6,281 nucleotides of DNA from an uncultured Lachnospiraceae bacterium (lineage in GTDB: Bacteria; Bacillota; Clostridia; Lachnospirales; Lachnospiraceae): the NCBI GenBank assembly GCA_946538445.1, contig CAMNGO010000122.1, positions 1 to 6,281 of the forward strand, in the 5' to 3' direction. Both the position numbers and the translations under genes were made by a program. Within the stretch, counting starts at the first letter, position 1. Each line of letters opens with the position of its first letter. The notes beneath the pieces are model-generated. The model ran no database searches. It saw nothing but the letters and a program-made list of their open reading frames with translations, and had not been told where the DNA came from. Below are positions 1 to 5,753 of the stretch, in pieces.

Positions 1-36
1 ATATATTGCATAAAGAGAATTATATCGACAGATAAT

Positions 37-58
37 AATACGTATAGCGTATTTTTTT
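37..58 (+). other. Small hairpin plus T-run in the leader of the citG-like gene
   Basis: A 6-bp inverted repeat (AATACG at 37-42 and CGTATT at 48-53, loop TATAG) runs directly into a T-run (52-58) that ends just before the Shine-Dalgarno AGGAGG at 59-64. The shape resembles a weak intrinsic terminator. It could end an upstream gene, act as an attenuator in the citG leader, or be chance in AT-rich DNA. The stem has only two G-C pairs, so confidence is low. No convincing promoter can be assigned in 1-74, because a GATAAT at 31-36 lacks a good -35 partner. Confidence 0.3.
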
Positions 59-74
59 AGGAGGCTTATCTAAG

Positions 75-968
75 ATGTCAGAAGGTAAGAAAGCCCGACA
101 TATAGAAATAAACAGAATAAAAGTACAGGACATCATAGAATCTTCTTTGGTTGATGAGATCCTTCTTACTCCGAAGCCTGGCCTGGTGGATGATTACGGG
201 GACAATGGGGATGAAGAGAAAAATCTTTTCTTAAAAAGTGCAAGAATCATATCCCCTTATCTGACCGATCTGTTTTTTAAAGGGCATGAATGGAAACAGG
301 AACCGGAATCGCTTTATGAAGAGATACTCCCCATTGGCCTGGAGGCAGAGAAAGCCATGTACGAAAGTACAGACGGTTATGATACCCATAAGGGGATGAT
401 ATTCACCATGGGCATCATCTCGGCTGCTGCAGGCTATGATCTGGCAAGCAGGGGGGAGAACCATATCACGTCCATCCTGAATATTTCGGAAAGTATCATG
501 AAGGAACCCATCAGGCGGTATTATGAGGATATCAAAGGGAATAAACCTACCACCCAGGGAGAAAGGTTTTATGCCATGTACGGGGTGAAAGGGATTCGTG
601 GAGAGGCAGCGGAAGGCTTTCCGATCATTCGGAGAGTGTCCTACCCGGCCATGATCGAATACCGGAGAAAATATCCGGATCCTGAGCAGAATAGTGCTAT
701 ACTGATCAATGTGCTGCTGCACATCATGACTTCTCTGGAGGATACATGTGTTATCAGTGCAAGTGATCCCGGAGGACTTCGCTGGCTGCAGAATCGTGCC
801 CGTTATGTGTTGGCCCTGGGCGGAGCCTTTACCCGGGAAGGAATGGATGAACTGTGGGACTGGAAAGAGGATTGTAACTGGATAAACATCAGTCCCAGTG
901 GATCCGGTGATATTCTGGCCTCCACACTTTTCCTATGGAGGATCAGCGGGAGAGAATTTGTGATCTGA
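75..968 (+). CDS. citG: CitG-family protein (triphosphoribosyl-dephospho-CoA synthase family), divergent
   Basis: A 297-residue cytoplasmic protein with no signal peptide or membrane segment. Family motifs, in order: LLTPKPGLVD (30-39), THKGMIF with a small-residue helix (104-120), T-x-GE (159-163), YG-x-x-GIRGEAAEGFP (169-183), an LEDT acidic motif (221-224) and NISPSGSGDILA (271-282). CitG enzymes join ATP and dephospho-CoA to make 2'-(5''-triphosphoribosyl)-3'-dephospho-CoA, the prosthetic-group precursor of the citrate lyase acyl carrier protein (MdcB does this for malonate decarboxylase). Length fits the family. The start is supported by AGGAGG at 59-64, ten bases upstream. Odd points: the block after KPGLVD normally carries a G-x-H-x-D-M motif but here reads DNGDEEKN, and the C-terminal SPGGSAD is SPSGSGD. 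No other citrate lyase gene is visible, and a terminator follows, so the gene is last in its unit or stands alone. The family call is strong; the exact activity is less certain. Confidence 0.85.
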   Translation: MSEGKKARHIEINRIKVQDIIESSLVDEILLTPKPGLVDDYGDNGDEEKNLFLKSARIISPYLTDLFFKGHEWKQEPESLYEEILPIGLEAEKAMYESTDGYDTHKGMIFTMGIISAAAGYDLASRGENHITSILNISESIMKEPIRRYYEDIKGNKPTTQGERFYAMYGVKGIRGEAAEGFPIIRRVSYPAMIEYRRKYPDPEQNSAILINVLLHIMTSLEDTCVISASDPGGLRWLQNRARYVLALGGAFTREGMDELWDWKEDCNWINISPSGSGDILASTLFLWRISGREFVI

Positions 969-1009
969 TGGAAGCAACCGTGTTATATGCTTCCCGTTCT
1001 GAGAAAAAT

Positions 1010-1038
1010 AAGGCTGCCGTTTTGCCGGCGGCCTTTTT
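1010..1038 (+). terminator. Intrinsic terminator after the citG-like gene
   Basis: A GC-rich 9-bp stem (AGGCTGCCG at 1011-1019 with CGGCGGCCT at 1026-1034, one T-G wobble) has a 6-base loop and is followed by TTTTT at 1034-1038. It lies 42 bp past the citG-like stop. An A-rich stretch at 1002-1010 would give a T-rich tail on the other strand, so it might work in both directions, although no gene visible on the minus strand needs it. Confidence 0.88.
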
Positions 1039-1093
1039 GATATGTTGCAGGCAACAAATCATACAGAACAATCAGAACAACTGAGGTTCTTAA

Positions 1094-1122
1094 TTGACAT
1101 AGTTTTAAAAACAAGGTAATAT
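1094..1122 (+). promoter_or_regulatory. Sigma-A-type promoter for degV
   Basis: A perfect -35 TTGACA (1094-1099) is followed after 17 bp by TAATAT (1117-1122), a 4/6 match to the -10 consensus. Transcription should start near 1129, giving a leader of about 65 bases before the ATG at 1193. The preceding terminator makes degV an independent unit. Confidence 0.75.
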
Positions 1123-1127
1123 CATAG

Positions 1128-1158
1128 ATGATATCATATGGAAGCTATATCAGATATA
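1128..1158. promoter_or_regulatory. Candidate operator: two palindromes just downstream of the degV promoter
   Basis: Two perfect short palindromes lie in the predicted leader: ATGATATCAT (1128-1137) and TATATCAGATATA (1146-1158, centred on an A). ATATCATA also occurs as a direct repeat at 1119-1126 and 1131-1138. Their position around the predicted transcription start suits a repressor roadblock. They do not match FapR or FabT operators as I know them. The region is AT-rich, so short palindromes also arise by chance. Confidence 0.35.
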
Positions 1159-1192
1159 AGATAAAATATGAATCTTCAGGAGGATAGGATAT

Positions 1193-2086
1193 ATGTTTCA
1201 GATTATCGTGGATTCCGCGGCAAATATTCCGGCAGAGCTGGTTGAAAGATATAAGATAGAGGTTATTTCATTTATTAATATAATCGACGGGAAACCCATG
1301 CCCGGTTTTGAGCCCGGGCTGACTCCGGAGGAGGAGAGAGCAAAAGGAAAAGAATACTATGATGCCATCAGACAGGGAATGGTGGTACATACCTCTTTGA
1401 TAAATTCCGGACAGTTCAGGGACTACTTCCTTCCGGTGCTGGAGGGAGGAGAGGACATTTTGTACATTTCTTTAAGTAAGAATATCAGCGGGACTTATCA
1501 GGCGGCCAAGATCGCAGCAGAAGACCTGCTGGAAGAATATCCGGACCGGAAGATCGTCCTGGTGGATTCCATGAATGCTTCCCTGGGACAAGGGCTTTTG
1601 GCCCTCTATGCGTCCGAGATGAGAGACCGGAGTATGGATGTGGAATCCATCGGCCAGGCACTCAGAGAGATGGTCCCCAGTATGAACGGAATCTTTACCG
1701 TAGAAGATCTCAAATATCTTGCAGTATCAGGAAGGATCAGCAACGCCAAAGCTGTGGTAGGAAATGTTTTAAACATCAAACCACTGTTGAAGGGGAACAA
1801 AGACGGATATATCGTTCAGTTCAGAAAGTGCAGAGGACGAAAAAAATCCCTGAAAGATCTGATCGACCTGGTATGTAACAATATCGTGGATCCCGAGAAT
1901 CAGATCATAGGGATTGCTCATGCAGATGCTTACGAGGAATCAGTCATGATCATGAAGAAGATCCAGGAGAGAGTAACAGTGCGGGAATTCGTCAATACCT
2001 CTTATGATTATTGTACAGGCTCCCATGTGGGACCTGGAACCATCGCTTTGTTCTTTATCGCGAAGGACCGTGAACTTGAAGCATGA
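1193..2086 (+). CDS. DegV-family fatty-acid-binding protein (FakB-like)
   Basis: A 297-residue protein spanning the full DegV family. Visible motifs: N-terminal IIVDSAANIP (4-13), TS at 67-68, SLSKNISGTYQAA (93-105), VDS-x-x-ASLGQG (124-134), the DLKYLAVSGRIS segment (172-183) with NIKPLL (194-199), and C-terminal GSHVGPGTIALFF (276-288). In FakB proteins the Thr-Ser near residue 67 and the His of GSH hold the fatty-acid carboxylate. FakB presents exogenous or recycled fatty acids to the kinase FakA, which makes acyl-phosphate for phospholipid synthesis. It is cytosolic. The start at 1193 is set by AGGAGGA at 1178-1184, eight bases upstream. It is transcribed alone from its own promoter, and no fakA is visible. 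Its last 32 bp overlap the end of the convergent phosphoesterase gene. The family assignment is firm; the ligand is unknown. Confidence 0.93.
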   Translation: MFQIIVDSAANIPAELVERYKIEVISFINIIDGKPMPGFEPGLTPEEERAKGKEYYDAIRQGMVVHTSLINSGQFRDYFLPVLEGGEDILYISLSKNISGTYQAAKIAAEDLLEEYPDRKIVLVDSMNASLGQGLLALYASEMRDRSMDVESIGQALREMVPSMNGIFTVEDLKYLAVSGRISNAKAVVGNVLNIKPLLKGNKDGYIVQFRKCRGRKKSLKDLIDLVCNNIVDPENQIIGIAHADAYEESVMIMKKIQERVTVREFVNTSYDYCTGSHVGPGTIALFFIAKDRELEA

Positions 2087-2912
2087 CAAGCTCACAGGGA
2101 TTGCCGAATCGGGGGATGAAGAAGGTGTTGGAAACTCCGGCGCTGACCACCATATTTCCATAGACTCCATGGTGATATTCCGGCAGTAATCCTTGTCCCG
2201 GTGAGAGAATACCTCTTCCGAAAAATCTCCATTGGCCCCCATGGGCGTGGCCCGACAGGATAAGGTCGAAATCAAGCCCATATTTCACAATAAAACGTTG
2301 ATAGTATTCCGGATGGTGACAAAGAAGAATCTTTCTCCCATCTTTTTTTGCGTAATCTTTCAGCCATTCCAGATTATGCTTGGTGGATAACCCTCCGATA
2401 CGAAGAGGAACCCCTTTGACCTCAGTCTGACAATCCTCATTATCCAAAACTGTGATTCCACATTTCTTTATTAATCTCCGGTCTTCCGGCAGGAGGTACC
2501 ATTCATGGTTACCTATGCTCAGATACATGGGGGCAATCTTTGAAGCCCTTTTCAGAAAAGTGCGGCCATAACCGATCTTTTCATCATGGGCTATGCCGAA
2601 TTTTTTCAGAATAGAATGAACTCCTTTTAAAATATTACAGAAGACAGTCCAAAAAAATGAAATCTCCTGGTAAGAATCGATCTCACTCATGGTATGGCCC
2701 TGGTAACCTTCTTTACATCGCTCAAGAGTGTCACCTGAGACCAGAATAAGATCAGGCTTCTCCTTTTTTAATAATCGAAGAAGCCTGCGGGGGTCTCTGT
2801 CGTGAAGATCGGAGACAAATGCCAGCCGGAGGGATGTCCTGTCAGAAACATGTGGATCCGGATTCTTCAGTGTTATATCGTATCTGCTTGTAATCAGTTT
2901 GTCTTTTTTCAT
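2055..2912 (-). CDS. Calcineurin-like metallophosphoesterase (YkuE-like)
   Basis: A 285-residue protein from the chosen ATG. The dinuclear-metal phosphoesterase motifs appear in order: FVSDLHD (D35, H37), VSGDT (D61), IGNHEWY (N135, H136), LLCHHPEYY (H199/H200) and SGHAHGGQWR (221-230). The GHAHGGQ form is typical of the YkuE/LpxH-like branch. About 70 residues lie between GDT and GNHE, including a hydrophobic stretch rich in F, W and L that may form a lid. There is no signal peptide, so it is probably cytosolic. The open frame extends to a GTG at 3041, but the ATG at 2912 has an AAAGGA ribosome binding site nine bases upstream, and an extended -10 promoter lies inside the extra segment. It converges on degV with a 32-bp overlap and no visible terminator between them. 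Substrate (phosphodiester, UDP-lipid or other) cannot be inferred. Confidence 0.92.
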   Translation of the reverse strand: MKKDKLITSRYDITLKNPDPHVSDRTSLRLAFVSDLHDRDPRRLLRLLKKEKPDLILVSGDTLERCKEGYQGHTMSEIDSYQEISFFWTVFCNILKGVHSILKKFGIAHDEKIGYGRTFLKRASKIAPMYLSIGNHEWYLLPEDRRLIKKCGITVLDNEDCQTEVKGVPLRIGGLSTKHNLEWLKDYAKKDGRKILLCHHPEYYQRFIVKYGLDFDLILSGHAHGGQWRFFGRGILSPGQGLLPEYHHGVYGNMVVSAGVSNTFFIPRFGNPCELVMLQVHGPSR

Positions 2913-2979
2913 ATAGGCCGGTCCTTTTTTCGATGCCATCAAAGCCTCAACCATGATGGATAACATTTCATTTTGCTTA

Positions 2980-3009
2980 AGTATAGCATATGGAATTCTG
3001 CTTGGACAA
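2980..3009 (-). promoter_or_regulatory. Extended -10 promoter for the metallophosphoesterase
   Basis: Read on the minus strand, TTGTCC (3009-3004, 4/6 to the -35 consensus) is separated by 18 bp from TATACT (2985-2980), which is preceded by TGC and so forms an extended -10 element (TGnTATACT). Transcription would start near 2973, about 60 bases before the ATG at 2912. The position lies inside the longest possible open frame and supports the shorter start. Confidence 0.6.
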
Positions 3010-3062
3010 TCATAAAGAAAAGGAATCGGCTGCCCCATCACAGGGAAAAGATGGAAAAAATC

Positions 3063-3092
3063 TTTTTATATTTACATATGTAAAAATAAAAA
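3063..3092. repeat. Imperfect palindrome around TTTACATATGTAAA
   Basis: A perfect 14-bp palindrome TTTACATATGTAAA (3071-3084) extends to a 30-bp imperfect palindrome (3063-3092) with one A-A mismatch on either side of the core. It lies about 75 bp upstream of the -35 of the operon promoter, a place suited to an activator or a distal repressor site. The arms are mostly A and T, which raises the chance of coincidence, but the 14-bp core contains a C-G pair in each half. Confidence 0.45.
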
Positions 3093-3100
3093 TACATTAA

Positions 3101-3116
3101 ATCATTAATAAATGAT
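3101..3116. repeat. Inverted repeat ATCATT-AATA-AATGAT
   Basis: A perfect 6-bp inverted repeat with a 4-base spacer lies 50 bp upstream of the operon's -35 box. It may be a regulator site or part of a bent AT-rich upstream element. No regulator is identified. Confidence 0.3.
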
Positions 3117-3165
3117 AAAATAAGTAAAAAATATAGAAAATGTAAAAATAATTGTCTATTTTTTA

Positions 3166-3194
3166 TTGACATGTATCAGGGCATCGTGTATGAT
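3166..3194 (+). promoter_or_regulatory. Strong sigma-A-type promoter of the araM-like operon
   Basis: A perfect -35 TTGACA (3166-3171), a 17-bp spacer and TATGAT (3189-3194, 5/6 to consensus) are preceded by a strongly AT-rich upstream stretch that may serve as an UP element. Transcription should start near 3201, leaving a leader of about 41 bases before the ATG at 3242, with AAGGAGGT at 3226-3233 as ribosome binding site. Confidence 0.85.
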
Positions 3195-3219
3195 ACAGAT
3201 AAGAAGATAAACAGATACA
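3172..3219. promoter_or_regulatory. Candidate operator: repeated TGTATC/GATACA half-sites over the promoter
   Basis: TGTATCA (3172-3178) begins directly after the -35 box and is mirrored by TGATACA (3191-3197) over the -10 box. The right arm also belongs to an odd 11-bp palindrome, TGTAT-G-ATACA (3187-3197). A third half-site, GATACA (3214-3219), lies in the leader. Half-site starts are 20 and 22 bp apart, about two helical turns, which suits cooperative binding on one DNA face. A GT-N5-AC core is compatible with GntR-type operators, but the regulator is not in this window and that link is inference. Binding here would block RNA polymerase, so an induced operon under repression is the simplest reading. 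Confidence 0.6.
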
Positions 3220-3241
3220 CTTTTTAAGGAGGTAATGCAAC

Positions 3242-4423
3242 ATGAATGAGATTTTAAACCTGACCGTAAATGAGATGCCCCAGACAGAGTTTGATTGTTC
3301 CTGCGGCCGTCACCACAATTTCAGTGTCCATGAGATGTCCATCAGAAAAGGCGCTATCGAAGATCTCCCCAAGATGGCAGAACCTTTCAAGGATGGTAAG
3401 ATCCTTGTGGTATTTGATAACAACACTTATAAAGTAGCCGGAAAGAAAGCAGTGGAACTTCTCAAAGAGAATGGTTTTAATGTGAAAGAGCTGCTGTTCG
3501 ATACCGGAGATGACATCCTGATTCCGGATGAGAAGACATTAGGACGTATCGTTCAGGAACAGGATCTTGATACTTCCCTCATGATCGCAGTTGGTTCAGG
3601 CGTAATCAACGACTCCGTAAAATTTGTAACTTCCAGATCCAAACTCCCCTACATCGTGGTAGCTACCGCTCCTTCCATGGACGGTTATGTGGCAGACGGC
3701 GCACCGATCTTCTCCCAGGGTCATAAGTATTCACCGGTTGCCCACCTTACCTATGGTCTGGTTGGTGATACTGATATTCTTAAGACTGCACCGGACGATC
3801 TGATCCAGGCAGGATTTGGAGATATGGTTGGAAAGATTACAGCTATCGCTGACTGGGATCTCTCCGTGAAAGCCAATGGTGATTATCGCTGTGATACCTG
3901 TGTAGAACTCACCAACAGAGCAATGAAGATCACCTTTGATTCCTGTGACAAGCTGCCGGAGCGTGACCCGGAGGCACTTGGCAACCTTCTGGAAGGACTT
4001 ACTCTTACAGGTGTTGCCATGGCTCTGGTTAATATCTCCAGACCGGCATCAGGAGCAGAGCATATGTTATCCCATTTCTGGGAGATGGATTGGGTTGAGC
4101 GTGGCTTGAATCCGAATCATCATGGTATCCAGGTAGGTGTTGCCACACCGGTTATCGCCCGTTTCTTCGAGGAGATGGAAGACCTGCTTCCGGAAGGAGT
4201 GAAAGAACTCTGTCCTTCCCACGAAGAGATCGAAGCACTTCTTCAGCGTGGCGGTGCTCCATACAGACCGCAGCAGATCAACATCAGCAGAGAACTCTTC
4301 CATGAGAGCCTTCTCAAAGGATACATGGTTCGTCCACGTTATTCCATCATGCAGTTCGCAAAGGATAAAGGACGTCTGGAAGCTATCGCAGATAAGATCA
4401 CAGCAGACATCTACGATAATTAA
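3242..4423 (+). CDS. araM: sn-glycerol-1-phosphate dehydrogenase, AraM/EgsA family
   Basis: A 393-residue protein, the usual length of bacterial AraM. It belongs to the iron-alcohol-dehydrogenase/glycerol-1-phosphate dehydrogenase superfamily. A CSCGRHH motif lies near the N-terminus (19-25). The NAD(P)-binding glycine motif GSGVIND is at 118-124 and TAPSMDGY at 142-149. Likely metal ligands are D194 (GFGDMVGK), H274 (SGAEH) and H294 (NHHG). The family reduces dihydroxyacetone phosphate to sn-glycerol 1-phosphate with NAD(P)H; Bacillus subtilis AraM uses nickel. The start is set by AAGGAGGT, eight bases upstream. It is the first gene after the strong promoter and half-site array, and a HAD-IIA phosphatase follows 60 bp later, the same pair of families as araL and araM in the B. 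subtilis arabinose operon. No prenyl-glycerol-phosphate synthase is visible, so a lipid role is unsupported. Another polyol- or ketose-phosphate substrate is possible. Confidence 0.9.
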   Translation: MNEILNLTVNEMPQTEFDCSCGRHHNFSVHEMSIRKGAIEDLPKMAEPFKDGKILVVFDNNTYKVAGKKAVELLKENGFNVKELLFDTGDDILIPDEKTLGRIVQEQDLDTSLMIAVGSGVINDSVKFVTSRSKLPYIVVATAPSMDGYVADGAPIFSQGHKYSPVAHLTYGLVGDTDILKTAPDDLIQAGFGDMVGKITAIADWDLSVKANGDYRCDTCVELTNRAMKITFDSCDKLPERDPEALGNLLEGLTLTGVAMALVNISRPASGAEHMLSHFWEMDWVERGLNPNHHGIQVGVATPVIARFFEEMEDLLPEGVKELCPSHEEIEALLQRGGAPYRPQQINISRELFHESLLKGYMVRPRYSIMQFAKDKGRLEAIADKITADIYDN

Positions 4424-4483
4424 TGACTAATCTATTTAGATTTTGATAAAGATCGGAATTGACCGGGAATAAAGGAGTATACA

Positions 4484-5278
4484 ATGTTAGCAAAAGAAGA
4501 AGCGATGAAGGGCGTCAAACTGTTTGTGCTGGATATGGATGGAACCGTGTACCTTAGCAATGACCTGATCGAAGGATCTCTTGAATTCATCCAGGAAGTG
4601 GAAGCAGACCCGAACAGAGACTTTATCTTTTTTACAAACAACGCATCCAGAGTACCTTCCGTCTATGTGGAAAAGCTGGCAAAGATGGGGATTTACGTGG
4701 ATGAGAGCAAAGTGGTTACCGCCGGTGATGTGTGCGCAGAATTTCTGAAAGTAAACTATCCCGGAGCTAAGATTTACCTGAACGGAACACCGGTTCTGGA
4801 AGAGAACTGGAAAGCAAAGGGACTGAACCTGGTGGAAGAGGATCCTGACGTATGTGTCCAAAGCTTTGATACCACCCTTACTTATCACAAACTGGACCGG
4901 ATCTGCCATTATATCCGAAATGGTGTTCCTTTTATCGCCACTCACATGGATACGAACTGTCCGACGGATTACGGTTTTATGCCTGACTGCGGTGCTATGT
5001 GCAGCCTGATTACGGATTCCACCGGCGTGAAGCCAAGATTCCTTGGAAAACCATGGAAGGAGACCGTTGATATGATCACGGAGATTACCGGCTACAAGCC
5101 GGAAGAGATGGCATTTGTAGGCGACCGCCTCTACACAGATGTCAGGACCGGCGTGGACAATGGTTGTAAAGGCTTCCTGGTTCTTACCGGAGAGGCGGAT
5201 ATGCAGACAGTGGCAGAGTCCGATGTGGTGCCCACTTGTATCTATGATTCTCTCAATGAGATGAGAAAGTATTTATAA
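4484..5278 (+). CDS. HAD-IIA family sugar/polyol phosphatase (AraL/NagD-like)
   Basis: A 264-residue HAD phosphatase with a C2-type cap. Motif I is DMDGT (17-21; D17 the nucleophile, D19 the acid/base), motif II TNN (51-53), motif III the Lys of GKP (K189), and motif IV GDRLYTD (213-219), whose acidic residues D214 and D219 bind magnesium. The cap lies roughly at residues 80-185 and includes a PDCGAM segment (167-172). AraL, NagD and phosphoglycolate phosphatase relatives dephosphorylate small sugar or polyol phosphates, often with broad specificity, and are thought to relieve toxic phosphosugar build-up. The start at 4484 is decided by AAAGGAG at 4471-4477, six bases upstream; the next Met (residue 8) has no such site. 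Lying between a glycerol-1-phosphate dehydrogenase and a phosphosugar isomerase, it may act on glycerol phosphate or on an operon intermediate. This is inference; the family call is firm. Confidence 0.92.
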   Translation: MLAKEEAMKGVKLFVLDMDGTVYLSNDLIEGSLEFIQEVEADPNRDFIFFTNNASRVPSVYVEKLAKMGIYVDESKVVTAGDVCAEFLKVNYPGAKIYLNGTPVLEENWKAKGLNLVEEDPDVCVQSFDTTLTYHKLDRICHYIRNGVPFIATHMDTNCPTDYGFMPDCGAMCSLITDSTGVKPRFLGKPWKETVDMITEITGYKPEEMAFVGDRLYTDVRTGVDNGCKGFLVLTGEADMQTVAESDVVPTCIYDSLNEMRKYL

Positions 5279-5298
5279 TAATAGATTTATAATGATTG

Positions 5299-5315
5299 AA
5301 AGGAGATATGTTATG
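5299..5315 (+). promoter_or_regulatory. Ribosome binding site fixing the isomerase start at 5313
   Basis: AAAGGAG at 5299-5305 lies seven bases before the ATG at 5313. The in-frame ATG at 5292 is upstream of this site and has no ribosome binding site of its own, and the ATG at 5308 is out of frame. The product therefore begins MKIVFGCD, as is normal for the RpiB family. Confidence 0.88.
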
Positions 5316-5747
5316 AAGATCGTATTTGGATGTGACCCTAATGCAACAGATTTTAAATTACACCTGATGGAGTTCGTAAAAGGCCTTGGCCATGAAGTGG
5401 CTGATTTCGGAAGCGATGATCCGATCTATGCCAATGTTGCAATCAAATGTGCCCAGGCAGTCGCCGCAGGCGAATATGACAGAGCTATCGTAGTATGCGG
5501 TACAGGTATCGGCGTATCCATTGCAGCCAACAAGGTAAAAGGTGCTTATGCAGCATGTATCCATGATGTATATCAGGCACAGAGAGCCGCTCTTTCCAAC
5601 AATGCCAATGTCATCACCATGGGATCTCAGGTGATCGGTGAGAAGCTGGCGGAATGTATGGTGGCAGAATACCTTTCCTGCACTTATGATCCGAATAGCA
5701 GATCCAAAGATAAGGTGCAGAGAATCGTTGATTTCGAAAACGAATAA
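5313..5747 (+). CDS. RpiB/LacA/LacB-family sugar-phosphate isomerase, divergent active site
   Basis: A 144-residue protein covering the whole family fold. It has the N-terminal strand and Asp loop IVFGCDPN (3-10), the catalytic CGTGIG (62-67, C62 the expected base) leading into AANKVKG (71-77), H84 in the ACIHDV segment, NNANV (96-100) and a C-terminal basic segment with R130 and R137 for phosphate binding. RpiB interconverts ribose 5-phosphate and ribulose 5-phosphate; LacAB acts on galactose 6-phosphate, and other members act on four-carbon or six-carbon sugar phosphates. Here the canonical C-D-H-A-G reads C-D-P-N-A, losing the His thought to help ring opening, and D-Y-P-D-Y reads D-D-P-I-Y. 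The TDFK segment and non-canonical tail recall LacB more than RpiB. Isomerase chemistry is likely because the Cys loop is intact, but the substrate is open. It lies 34 bp after the phosphatase and 74 bp before transaldolase. Confidence 0.88.
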   Translation: MKIVFGCDPNATDFKLHLMEFVKGLGHEVADFGSDDPIYANVAIKCAQAVAAGEYDRAIVVCGTGIGVSIAANKVKGAYAACIHDVYQAQRAALSNNANVITMGSQVIGEKLAECMVAEYLSCTYDPNSRSKDKVQRIVDFENE

Positions 5748-5753
5748 GATATG

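Larger units (their letters stand above)
2913..3241. other. Divergent intergenic region with two promoters and an AT-rich core
   Basis: This 329-bp region separates two divergent units. The right-to-left promoter of the phosphoesterase sits at 2980-3009. The core from 3061 to 3160 has only 11 G or C in 100 bases and holds two inverted repeats plus a 12-base direct repeat, ATGTAAAAATAA (3078-3089 and 3140-3151). The left-to-right promoter and its half-site array occupy 3166-3219. No RNA gene, riboswitch or additional coding frame is apparent. Confidence 0.7.

Noticed and set aside
231..722. 163-codon open frame on the minus strand inside the citG-like gene
   Set aside because: It is antisense to a gene with clear family motifs, its translation matches no family I recognise, and it lacks a convincing ribosome binding site.
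3041..3241. Possible riboswitch or small RNA in the divergent region
   Set aside because: The predicted operon leader is only about 41 bases and the AT-rich core shows no structured GC stems, so there is no room or signal for a known riboswitch.
4429..4442. AATCTA-TT-TAGATT after the araM-like gene as a terminator
   Set aside because: The loop would be only two bases, the stem is AT-rich, and the following T-run is broken; it is unlikely to stop transcription within the operon.
4459..4487. TTGACC before the phosphatase gene as an internal promoter
   Set aside because: No -10 element lies at 16-18 bp; the only TATACA is 13 bp away and directly abuts the start codon.
4487..4945. 152-codon minus-strand frame inside the phosphatase gene
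   Set aside because: It is antisense to the conserved HAD motifs, and its His/Cys-rich product looks like a reverse-complement artefact.
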